From Clostridiales bacterium (GTDB lineage: Bacteria > Bacillota > Clostridia > Christensenellales > CAG-138), in assembly GCA_004554165.1 (NCBI GenBank), contig SFNQ01000008.1, forward strand, positions 1 to 64,000: DNA of 64,000 bases. Direction: 5' to 3'. The notes beneath the pieces are model-generated. The model searched no databases. It saw only the letters and a program-made list of their open reading frames with translations, and was not told where the DNA came from. A program made the translations under genes and the position numbers. This document shows, piece by piece, positions 33,196 to 40,910 of this stretch. Within the stretch, counting starts at the first letter, position 1; every line of letters begins with the position of its first letter.

Positions 33196-34230
33196 TTGAT
33201 CCGCTTTGAATGCGATTACGGCGAGGGCGCGCATCCGCGCATACTGGAACGCCTTGCCGAAACCAACCTGTTCCAGACCTGCGGCTACGGCGAGGACGAA
33301 TACTGCGAAAATGCCCGCCGCATCATCCGCACGCTCTGCGGGGACGATTCGCTCCTCGTGCAGTTTCTCGTGGGCGGCACCCAGGCCAACGCTACGGTGA
33401 TCGCCGCCGCGCTGCGGCCGCATCAGGGCGTCATCGCCGCGCAAACGGGCCACATCAACGTGCATGAATCCGGCGCCATCGAGGCCACCGGGCATAAGGT
33501 GCTGCCCATCGCAAGCGGGGACGGAAAAATCACTGCCGGTCAGATACACGCCCTCTGTCAGGCCCACTGGAGCGACGCCACCCGCGAGCACATGGTACAG
33601 CCTGCGATGGTCTATCTTTCGCAGCCCACGGAAAACGGAACCCTGTACCTTCGGGAGGAGCTTGCCGCCATCCGCGCGGTCTGCGACGCCTTCGGCCTGC
33701 TGCTCTATGTGGACGGCGCGCGCCTTGGCTACGGCCTTGCCGCCGCCTGCAACGATGTGACGCTGCCGGAGCTTGCCCGCCTTACGGACGCCTTCTACAT
33801 CGGCGGGACGAAGGTCGGCGCGCTCTTTGGCGAAGCCGTGGTGATCCGCAATGCCGCGCTCCAGAAGGATTTCCGCTACCATATCAAACAGCGCGGCGGC
33901 ATGCTGGCCAAGGGCAGGCTGCTGGGCCTCCAGTTTGAGACGCTGCTGGGCGAGGAGCTGTACTTTTCCATCGCAAAGCGCGCGGTGGAGCAGGCCCTGC
34001 GCATCCGGGATGCGTTCCTGGAAAAGGGCTTCGCCCTGCGCTACGATTCCCCCACCAACCAGCAGTTTCCGATTCTGCCCGTTCGGGCCGTGGAAGCGCT
34101 GAAGCGGGACTATGCTTTTTCTCACTGGGAGCAGGTGGATGAAGCCCGCGCCGTCCTTCGCTTCTGCACAAGCTGGGCCACGGAGGACGCCGCGGTGGAG
34201 GCGCTCATCCGGGATGTCCGCAGGCTGTAA
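33196..34230 (+). CDS. Threonine aldolase-like PLP-dependent lyase
   Basis: 344 residues, TTG start at 33196 after GGAGGGG. Fold type I PLP enzyme of the beta-eliminating lyase family (PF01212). Signatures are FECDYGEGAHPRIL, FLVGGTQANATVI, TGHINVHESGAIE, YLSQPTENGTLY, the cofactor Asp in LYVDGARLGYGLA, and the Schiff-base Lys in YIGGTKVGALFGEA. It probably cleaves L-threonine or allo-threonine to glycine and acetaldehyde, but this subgroup, common in gut Clostridia, could act on another beta-hydroxy amino acid. Monocistronic. Confidence 0.9.
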   Translation: MIRFECDYGEGAHPRILERLAETNLFQTCGYGEDEYCENARRIIRTLCGDDSLLVQFLVGGTQANATVIAAALRPHQGVIAAQTGHINVHESGAIEATGHKVLPIASGDGKITAGQIHALCQAHWSDATREHMVQPAMVYLSQPTENGTLYLREELAAIRAVCDAFGLLLYVDGARLGYGLAAACNDVTLPELARLTDAFYIGGTKVGALFGEAVVIRNAALQKDFRYHIKQRGGMLAKGRLLGLQFETLLGEELYFSIAKRAVEQALRIRDAFLEKGFALRYDSPTNQQFPILPVRAVEALKRDYAFSHWEQVDEARAVLRFCTSWATEDAAVEALIRDVRRL

Positions 34231-34504
34231 CCGCCGGACGGCGCCGCTTTGTGCAAGCCAGCCACGCTCTTTTCATCGGAAGGGCTTGCGCCGGGCAGCC
34301 ATCCCGGCGGAGCCAGACTCCCGGCGCGGGGCAGGACATGCCTTCGTCTGCACCGCGCAATGCCGGGCGGTTTTCCGCCTCAGGCCGCCAGGCAGGAAAA
34401 CGCCTGCGGACCGCCGCCTTTGACTCCCTTCGTGCCGCTATGGAATTCCCCCCTGCGCAACAGGGATTTGCCGATATTATTCTTGGACAGGAGATGATTC
34501 GTAC

Positions 34505-36127
34505 ATGAAGCTGACCTTTCTTGGCGCAACCCACGAGGTAACCGGGAGCTGCACCTATCTTTCTGCCTGCGGCAAGCACATGCTCATCGATTACGGCATG
34601 GAGCAGGGCAGAGACACCTTTGAAAACGAGCCGCTGCCCGTCCTGCCCTCCGAGATTGACTATGTCTTTCTCACCCATGCACACATCGATCATTCCGGCC
34701 TGCTGCCGCTGCTGTACAAAAACGGCTTTGCCGGACAGGTACACGCCACGATTCCCACCAAAAACCTTTGCGACATCATGCTGCAGGACAGCGCCCACAT
34801 TCAGGAGTCCGAGGCCCAGTGGAAATCCCGCAAGAGCCAGCGCCGCGGGCAGAAGCCCGTGGAGCCGCTCTACAGCATGGAGGACGCCATGGGCATCCTC
34901 TCGCTGTTTGTCGGCCACCGCTACGAGGAAAAGGCAACGGTGTGCGATGGGATCCAGGTGCGCTTTACCGACGCCGGGCATCTGCTCGGCTCCTCTTCCA
35001 TTACGCTTTGGATCACCGAGGAGGGCGAAACGCGCAGGATCGTTTTCTCCGGCGACATCGGCAACATCAACCAGCCCCTGATCCGCGACCCGCAGTTCCT
35101 GAGGGAGGCGGATTATGTGGTCATGGAATCCACCTACGGCGACCGGGAGCACAACCCGCCGCCGGACTACACGGCGGCGCTTGCGGAGGTTCTGCAACGC
35201 ACCCTGGACCGCGGCGGCAACGTGGTCATCCCCTCCTTTGCCGTGGGCAGAACGCAGGAACTCCTCTACTTCATCCGTCATATCAAGGAGAAGGGCCTCG
35301 TGCATGGCCACGAGGGCTTTCAGGTCTATGTGGACAGCCCGCTGGCCATCAACGCCACAAAGATTTTCGTAGACAACGCCGAGTTCTGCTATGACGAAGA
35401 GGCGGCGGCGCTGCTGCGCGAGGGGATCAACCCCATCGCCTTTCCCGGGCTTGTTACGGCCTCCACATCCCAAGAATCCATTGCGATCAACGCCGACCCC
35501 ACGCCCAAGGTCATCATCTCTGCCAGCGGCATGTGCGAGGCGGGCCGCATCCGCCATCATCTCAAGCACAACCTCTGGCGGCCGGAATCTACCATTCTTT
35601 TCGTGGGCTATCAGGCGGTGGGCACGCTGGGCCGCATGCTGACCGACGGAGCAAAGCGCGTCAAGCTCTTCGGCGAAGAAATTGCCGTACAGGCCGAGGT
35701 GCGGGAGCTGCCCGGCATCAGCGGCCATGGCGACATCAAGGAACTGCTGCGCTGGATACGGAGCTTTTCGCCCACGCCCAAAAAGGTCTTTGTCAATCAT
35801 GGCGAGGACGCCGTGGCTTCCGGACTTGCCGCGCGGCTATCGGAGGAGTTTGGCATTCCCGCAACGGCGCCCTACTCCGGCGAAATTTACGATCTCCTCA
35901 CGGGCGAGCAGCTTCGCGCTGTCGCTCCCGTACCCGTCAAAGATAAGACGCCGGACGGCAGCGCGCTGCAGGCGCCGAAGCCCGACCGCAAGAGCGTCTA
36001 CGGCAAGCTCCTGCTTGCGCTGGAGCGCCTGACCTCGCTCATCCGCGCGGGCAGCGGCCGCGCCAACCGCGACGTGGAGACCATGACGCGAAAGATCAAC
36101 GACCTTTGCAACGAATGGGAGAACTGA
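34505..36127 (+). CDS. Beta-CASP metallo-beta-lactamase-fold protein (RNase/exonuclease type)
   Basis: 540 residues. The metal site HAHIDHSG near residue 58 is preceded by a standard beta-lactamase fold N-terminus (MKLTFLGATHEVTGSC). The beta-CASP insertion contains STYGDREH, VIPSFAVGRTQELLY, SGMCEAGRIRHHLKHNLW and VGYQAVGTLGR. The RMMBL motif GISGHGDIKELLRW and FVNHGEDA follow. The extra C-terminal 80 residues are basic and may be an oligomerisation or RNA-binding tail. Relatives (YSH1/CPSF73-like, bacterial MBL-fold exonucleases) process RNA; DNA repair roles are also known. GGAG precedes the ATG. Confidence 0.92.
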   Translation: MKLTFLGATHEVTGSCTYLSACGKHMLIDYGMEQGRDTFENEPLPVLPSEIDYVFLTHAHIDHSGLLPLLYKNGFAGQVHATIPTKNLCDIMLQDSAHIQESEAQWKSRKSQRRGQKPVEPLYSMEDAMGILSLFVGHRYEEKATVCDGIQVRFTDAGHLLGSSSITLWITEEGETRRIVFSGDIGNINQPLIRDPQFLREADYVVMESTYGDREHNPPPDYTAALAEVLQRTLDRGGNVVIPSFAVGRTQELLYFIRHIKEKGLVHGHEGFQVYVDSPLAINATKIFVDNAEFCYDEEAAALLREGINPIAFPGLVTASTSQESIAINADPTPKVIISASGMCEAGRIRHHLKHNLWRPESTILFVGYQAVGTLGRMLTDGAKRVKLFGEEIAVQAEVRELPGISGHGDIKELLRWIRSFSPTPKKVFVNHGEDAVASGLAARLSEEFGIPATAPYSGEIYDLLTGEQLRAVAPVPVKDKTPDGSALQAPKPDRKSVYGKLLLALERLTSLIRAGSGRANRDVETMTRKINDLCNEWEN

Positions 36128-36211
36128 GCCCTCCCCCTGCCCACAGTGGAATGACCGCCTGAAACCGGCGGTTCCGGGACGGTCCCTCCGCTTCCGCTTC
36201 CCAGATGCAAC

Positions 36212-36248
36212 GGCTGCCGCCCTGCAAAGGACGGCAGCCATTGTCTTT
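36212..36248 (+). terminator. Intrinsic terminator after the beta-CASP gene
   Basis: GGCTGCCG (36212-36219) pairs with CGGCAGCC (36232-36239) and is followed by ATTGTCTTT. A smaller hairpin (ACCGCC / GGCGGT) lies about 50 bases before it. Confidence 0.65.
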
Positions 36249-36660
36249 CGCTGTTGTGTCCCGCCGCACAGGAGGACGTTCGTCTGCCGAAAAAATGGAA
36301 TGTTCGCCCTTCCCGTGAATTCTTCAAGGACAGCCTGCGTCTGCGGCGCGATCAGCCGTCCCCGAACGCGGGCCTAGCCTTGCAGGCGCTTTGCGCTTCC
36401 TTCGCCCTCCCTGTCGGTGGAGCTGCGCCGGATGGTTTTCCCATGATTTGCTTTTCCACCCGGGCTCTGCTCCAAGTCCGCGCTTTCCCGCCGTTTCCGC
36501 GCCTTCTGCGTTTCTGCCGGCTGCGCAAGCCAATGGTCTTTCCGCGTTCTCTCGTTCGGGCAGATGTCTGCGGCTTCGGCCCGCAGCCCGGAAAAGGCGC
36601 TTTTCTTCGCGCCTTCTGCGCATGCGGAGCCGCCGGTCGATGGCGTACAGGGCTGAGCGC
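36249..36660. other. Gap without recognised genes
   Basis: About 410 bases between convergent transcripts. I see no credible gene, RNA or repeat in it. Confidence 0.5.
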
Positions 36661-37545
36661 CTAATCCATCCCCATCAGCTTCCGCATGTCCTCCGGGATG
36701 GGACAGACAAAATGCAGCGGCTCGCCCGTCAGCGGATGCACAAGCCACAGCTCACAGGAGTGCAGCGCAGGCCGGGCAATGCGCTCCCTGTCCTCCGTTC
36801 CATAGAGAAAATCTCCGGCAAGGGGATGGCCGATTTCGGCCATGTGCAGGCGGAGCTGATGCGTGCGGCCCGTGTGCGGCACAAGCCGCAGCAGCGAAAA
36901 CCCGTCATGCACCGCCAGCGTTTCGTATTCCGTCAGCGAGGGCGCGCCGTCCACGCGCACGGCCCGCTGATAGCTGGACCCCTCGTAAAAGCCGATGGGC
37001 AGCGCAATCCTGCCGGCGGGCGGGTCCGGCGTTCCCACGGCAACGCCCCGGTACTCCCGGCGAAACGCCTCCGTATGCATGCGCCGCCGCAGCAGCTCGT
37101 GGACATACCCGCTCTTTGCCACCGTCATGAGCCCCGTGGTGCCCCGGTCGAGGCGGCTTGCCGGGTGCGCCACCTCGCCCTGCGGCAGATAGGCCGCAAG
37201 CGCGTGCTCCAGCGTAACCTCCGCAGCCTCCCGCGTGGGCTGCACGGCGATGCCCGCAGGTTTGTTCAGAACGATGATATCCTCGTCCTCATACACAATG
37301 TCCAGCGGAAAGGGCGCGGGCGCGGCTGTGGGGCGGGGCGGATCGTCCCCCGTCTCGACGCGCAGCACATCGCCGCCAGCAACGCAGGCCTTGGTAGAAA
37401 CGCGGACGCCGTTGAGCAGGATGCCCCGCTCGCTGCGCTTGAGACGGCGTATCCGGCTTGCCGCCATTTCAAATTCCTGCCGGAGGATGCTTTCCACCGT
37501 GCGCCCGGCCATGGCCGCGCTGACCGTAAGCTCTCTTGTCCGCAC
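36661..37545 (-). CDS. RluA/RluD-family pseudouridine synthase
   Basis: 294 residues, GTG start at 37545 with GGAGG 7-8 bases upstream. An S4-like N-terminal domain (RIRRLKRSERGILLNGVRV) precedes the catalytic domain. The catalytic Asp lies in PASRLDRGTTGLMTVAKS (HRLDRxTSG in most relatives; here Ser replaces His). Other motifs are IVYEDEDIIVLNKPAG and LVPHTGRTHQLRLHMAEIGHPLAGD. It isomerises uridine to pseudouridine in rRNA or tRNA. The target cannot be told from sequence. It is one of two such genes in the window (see 53630). Confidence 0.92.
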   Translation of the reverse strand: MRTRELTVSAAMAGRTVESILRQEFEMAASRIRRLKRSERGILLNGVRVSTKACVAGGDVLRVETGDDPPRPTAAPAPFPLDIVYEDEDIIVLNKPAGIAVQPTREAAEVTLEHALAAYLPQGEVAHPASRLDRGTTGLMTVAKSGYVHELLRRRMHTEAFRREYRGVAVGTPDPPAGRIALPIGFYEGSSYQRAVRVDGAPSLTEYETLAVHDGFSLLRLVPHTGRTHQLRLHMAEIGHPLAGDFLYGTEDRERIARPALHSCELWLVHPLTGEPLHFVCPIPEDMRKLMGMD

Positions 37546-37889
37546 CGAAAATCCTCCTCCGCGTTTCCCGCTTTTTTCCTATCATACCATGCTTTTTGAT
37601 AAATACCACAAGCATCCGTTCCAATCCGGCATATCCGGCATCCCCAGCCCTGAACCGGAACGAGCGCCTTTGGGAAGGAACGTCCTCTACACCGGGGAGC
37701 CGGCTATGCCGCCATACCGGCAGTTCCCAGGCGCGCCGCCATCGGGACGGCGTCGGACACGGGAATGCCGCTGTTTTCAGCAGGCGGTTGAAAGTATTTC
37801 CCTGCATTTCCCTTCCGTCCCCATTTCCCCGGCGGGCAGCCTGTGGTACAATACGTCTCAGAGAACTGAAAAGGAGGCGCGCTTTTCTT

Positions 37890-38855
37890 ATGACGCTCCG
37901 GGAATCCCTGCTGTTTGCGCTGGAAACGCACCGCGACGGCGACCTCTCCGGCCAAGCGCTGGCCCGCATGCTGGGCGTATCGCGCAACGCCGTCTGGAAG
38001 GCCGTGGAGGCTTTGCGCGCAGAGGGCTTCGATATCCTCTCCGCGCCGCGCCGCGGCTACCGTCTGGCGGATGACTGCGACCGCGTTTCCGCAGCCGGAA
38101 TCCGCGCGGCGCTGCCCGCCGCCCTGCGCGCCCTGCCCATCCACTTCCATGACACCGTCGATTCAACCAACAGCCAGGCCAAGCGCCTGCTGGCGGACGG
38201 GTTTTCCGGCGAGGCGCTGGTGGTCGCCGCCGCGCAGACCGCGGGACGGGGGCGGCGGGGCCGCAGCTTCTACTCGCCTCGGGATACAGGCGTCTACATG
38301 ACGCTGATTCTGCGCCCCGAGGGAGAGGTTTCCGATCTTGTTTCCCTGACGGCGGCCGCGGCCGTGGCGGTGGTGCGGGCCATCGAAGGCCTCACGGATG
38401 CGCGCCCCGCGATCAAGTGGGTCAACGATGTGTATCTCGAGGGGAAAAAGCTCTGCGGCATCCTGACCGAAGCGGTCACCGGGCTGGAAAGCGGCCTTGT
38501 GGAAGGTCTCGTGGTGGGCATCGGCATCAACGTGGGAACGGAGGATTTTCCGCCGGAGCTTTCCGGCATCGCAGGCTCACTCCGCAGCCATACGCTGCGA
38601 AAAAACCGGCTCATTGCCGCGGTTGCCGAGGAGCTTTTCCGCATTGCCGCGCACCCGGAGGACAAAAGCTATCTTGCGGACTACCGGCGCCGCTCCATGG
38701 TGCTGGGCCGGCGCGTCTGCTTCGAGCAAAACGGCCAGCGCTTTGAGGCGCTGGCCACGGATATCGACGATGGCGGCGGGCTGCTCGTGCAGCTGGACGA
38801 CGGCAGCGCGCGCACGCTCAGAAGCGGCGAGATTACTTTGCGCGTATCATCATAG
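37890..38855 (+). CDS. birA: Biotin protein ligase / biotin operon repressor
   Basis: 321 residues, ATG at 37890 with AAGGAGG 12 bases upstream. An N-terminal winged helix (about residues 5-60: LSGQALARMLGVSRNAVWKA) is present, so this is a bifunctional group II BirA. The ligase domain has DSTNSQAKRL, the adenylate loop GRGRRGRSFYSP, the biotin-site KWVNDVYLEGKKLCGIL and GIGINVG. The C-terminal SH3-like domain is complete. It attaches biotin to carboxylase or decarboxylase carriers and represses biotin genes when biotinyl-AMP is bound. Its evident target, bioY, is the convergent neighbour. Confidence 0.95.
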   Translation: MTLRESLLFALETHRDGDLSGQALARMLGVSRNAVWKAVEALRAEGFDILSAPRRGYRLADDCDRVSAAGIRAALPAALRALPIHFHDTVDSTNSQAKRLLADGFSGEALVVAAAQTAGRGRRGRSFYSPRDTGVYMTLILRPEGEVSDLVSLTAAAAVAVVRAIEGLTDARPAIKWVNDVYLEGKKLCGILTEAVTGLESGLVEGLVVGIGINVGTEDFPPELSGIAGSLRSHTLRKNRLIAAVAEELFRIAAHPEDKSYLADYRRRSMVLGRRVCFEQNGQRFEALATDIDDGGGLLVQLDDGSARTLRSGEITLRVSS

Positions 38856-38872
38856 TCCGGCAGAGACAGCCC

Positions 38873-39436
38873 TCAAAGGCGCAGCGCCCGGCGGAGCCGC
38901 CCGGTCAAAAACACCGCCAGCAGGAGCTTTGCCGCGTCGGGCAGCAGATAGGGCGCAACGCACATTGACAGCGCGGCGGAAAGACCGATGGCCCCGGAAT
39001 TCCTGGCGTAAACCACAAGGAACCAGGCCGTGCCGAAGGCGTAGCACACCAGCAGTCCCAGCCCCATCGACAGCGCCAGCAGCAGCGCGTTTCGCCGCGC
39101 CGCGCGCTCCAGCGCCCACATCACCAGCGCGGTTGCGAGAAAGCCGATGAGATACCCGCCCGTCGTGCCCAGCAGCGCGCCCAAGCCGCCGCGAAACCCC
39201 GAAAACACCGGCAGCCCCGCTGCCCCGAGCAGAAGATATACGAGAACGGCGGCCGCGCCGCGCTTTCCGCCCAGCAGTCCGCAGCCCAGCAGCACCGCGA
39301 AGGTCTGCATGGTAAAGGGCACCGTCGCGGGAATACAGATCCAGGCGCAGACCGCCATAAGCGCCGCGCAAAGCCCGATATACGCCATACTGCGCGCGCT
39401 TTTCCACTGTGTTTTCCGCATTTCCTGCTGCTCCAT
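38873..39436 (-). CDS. bioY: Biotin transporter substrate-binding subunit BioY
   Basis: 187 residues, about six membrane spans. Recognised by the family segments IPATVPFTMQTFAVLLGCGLLGG, GLPVFSGFRGGLGALLGTTGGYLIGF, quoted here in part as PFTMQTFAVLLG and TTGGYLIGF. It is the ECF-type S component that captures biotin; the energising A/A'/T subunits are not in the window. Transcription starts from a consensus-like promoter overlapped by a BirA operator, so it should be shut off when biotin is plentiful. The ATG follows GGAGAGG. Confidence 0.95.
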   Translation of the reverse strand: MEQQEMRKTQWKSARSMAYIGLCAALMAVCAWICIPATVPFTMQTFAVLLGCGLLGGKRGAAAVLVYLLLGAAGLPVFSGFRGGLGALLGTTGGYLIGFLATALVMWALERAARRNALLLALSMGLGLLVCYAFGTAWFLVVYARNSGAIGLSAALSMCVAPYLLPDAAKLLLAVFLTGRLRRALRL

Positions 39437-39470
39437 GCCCGGTTCCTCTCCTCTTTTCCTGCTGAGAAAG

Positions 39471-39499
39471 AGTATAGAACCGTCCCTTCATATTGTCAA
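39471..39499 (-). promoter_or_regulatory. Promoter of bioY
   Basis: Minus strand: TTGACA (39494-39499), 17 bases, TATACT (39471-39476). The -35 box lies inside one half-site of the BirA operator. Confidence 0.8.
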
Positions 39500-39524
39500 C
39501 CAAAATATTTCTTTCTGGTGACAA
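39493..39524. promoter_or_regulatory. BirA operator of bioY
   Basis: TTGTCAACC (39493-39501), 15 bases, GGTGACAA (39517-39524). This matches the Gram-positive BirA box (TTGTNAACC, 14-15 bases, GGTTNACAA) apart from one missing T in the second half. It covers the bioY -35 box. Confidence 0.8.
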
Positions 39525-39653
39525 ATCTGCACTTCCCCCAATCCTCCTGCACGCTCTCCGACAGACGGCGGAGACTGCGGCATGGGCTTTTCTTTTTTGC
39601 GCAAACATGATAAGATGGGTCGCAGTTCGACAATGTACTTTGGAGGCTGTGCC

Positions 39654-40532
39654 ATGTCTACCCAACGCCGCGCCATGCTGCGCATGCTGCTCTGCGCCAT
39701 GCTCTGGAGCCTCGGCGGCATGCTCATCAAGCTCATTCCCTGGAATGCGTTTCTCATTGCAGCCGCGCGCAGCCTGATCGCAGGAATTCTTATCTTCGCC
39801 TATCTGCGCATTGCGCGCATTCCGCTGCGCTGGAACAGGCAAACGCTGCTTATCGCCATCGGCATGGCCGGAACCTTTTTCAGCTTTGTGGGCGCAACCA
39901 AGCTCACCACGGCGGCAAACGCAATTGTCATTCAATATACCGGCCCCCTGTTCCTGCTCGCCTTCAACATTCTGTTTCGCGGGCAGCGTCCGCGCCCTGC
40001 CGATCTGCTTGCGGCGCTGTTCTCGGTGGCAGGAATCTGCGTATTCCTTCTGGATGAGCTCGGCGGCGGTACGCTGGCCGGAAACCTGGTTGCGCTGCTG
40101 TCCGCGCTGTTCTTTACCATGGTTCTCATCACCACCGGCGACGGCGACGAAACCGACCGCATGAACGGCATCCTTCAGGGCCAGATTCTGACCGCGGTTT
40201 TGGGCCTCCCCTTCCTCTTTGCCGCCCCGCCCGTTGTAACGGGTCAGTCCCTGCTGTATCTTCTGGCGCTTGGCGTGTTCCAGCTTGGCGTCTCCTATGT
40301 GCTGTATATGCTGGCGCTTCGCGATTGCCCGCCGCTGGCCTGCTCCCTGCTGGGTATGATCGAGCCGCTGCTCAACCCGGTCTGGGTATTTCTGACCGTG
40401 GGAGAAGCGCCGGGCCTGCTCTCGCTGGCCGGCGGCCTCTTCGTCATCGCCGTGGTAACGGTTTACTGCATCTATAATGAAAAGCACCCGCCTGTACTGG
40501 CGCGTCCCTCCTCCGGCGAAGCGCCCGGCTGA
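39654..40532 (+). CDS. EamA/DMT-family transporter
   Basis: 292 residues from the ATG at 39654 (TGGAGG 8 bases upstream). Ten hydrophobic spans in two EamA repeats: the first around LLCAMLWSLGGMLIKLIPW to AIVIQYTGPLFLLAFNILF, the second from LAGNLVALLSALFFTMVL to the C-terminal spans (GMIEPLLNPVWVFLTVGE). The drug/metabolite transporter superfamily exports amino acids, cofactors or other small metabolites; the substrate is not predictable. It is monocistronic, divergent from bioY, but outside its control region. Confidence 0.9.
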   Translation: MSTQRRAMLRMLLCAMLWSLGGMLIKLIPWNAFLIAAARSLIAGILIFAYLRIARIPLRWNRQTLLIAIGMAGTFFSFVGATKLTTAANAIVIQYTGPLFLLAFNILFRGQRPRPADLLAALFSVAGICVFLLDELGGGTLAGNLVALLSALFFTMVLITTGDGDETDRMNGILQGQILTAVLGLPFLFAAPPVVTGQSLLYLLALGVFQLGVSYVLYMLALRDCPPLACSLLGMIEPLLNPVWVFLTVGEAPGLLSLAGGLFVIAVVTVYCIYNEKHPPVLARPSSGEAPG

Positions 40533-40822
40533 CCTCCGCGGCGCAAAAGGTCAATATCCCCGCTCATGTCCCGCAAACAAGCTCCCACAGCGCGCCGACG
40601 GGAAGGGCTGCACGAAAAAGGCCGCCAGAAATACCGGCGCGAAGATCAGGCCGGGCCGCGTCCGGGCGGAAAGCGGCCTCCCGTCCTTTCTCCCGCTCCG
40701 GCAGCGGACATCCGCCGTCTTGCGGCCCTGTGCCTCGAAACAAGCCGGCCACTGCCAGCCGGGTGCTGCGAAGGCGCATGGCAGCCCGGGGGAAGTTTGC
40801 AACTTTATCACATTTTGCCGGA

Positions 40823-40850
40823 TTGCATTTCCAGGGGAGCGCGCTATAAT
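40823..40850 (+). promoter_or_regulatory. Promoter of htpG
   Basis: TTGCAT (40823-40828), 16 bases, TATAAT (40845-40850). It abuts the CIRCE element. Confidence 0.75.
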
Positions 40851-40885
40851 ATTGTTAGCACTCCTGTTTGTTGAGTGCTAACAAT
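40851..40885. promoter_or_regulatory. CIRCE element (HrcA operator)
   Basis: TTAGCACTC (40855-40863), 9 bases, GAGTGCTAA (40873-40881): a perfect match to the CIRCE consensus. The arms extend further (ATTG / CAAT) to 13 bp each. It begins right after the -10 box, covering the transcription start. HrcA bound here should repress htpG except under heat or protein-folding stress. Confidence 0.97.
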
Positions 40886-40910
40886 ACTGTGATTGAGGGT
40901 GTGAGACGAT

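Noticed and set aside
36254..36664. 136-residue plus-strand frame before the pseudouridine synthase
   Set aside because: No ribosome binding site, arginine- and proline-rich translation typical of non-coding GC-rich DNA.
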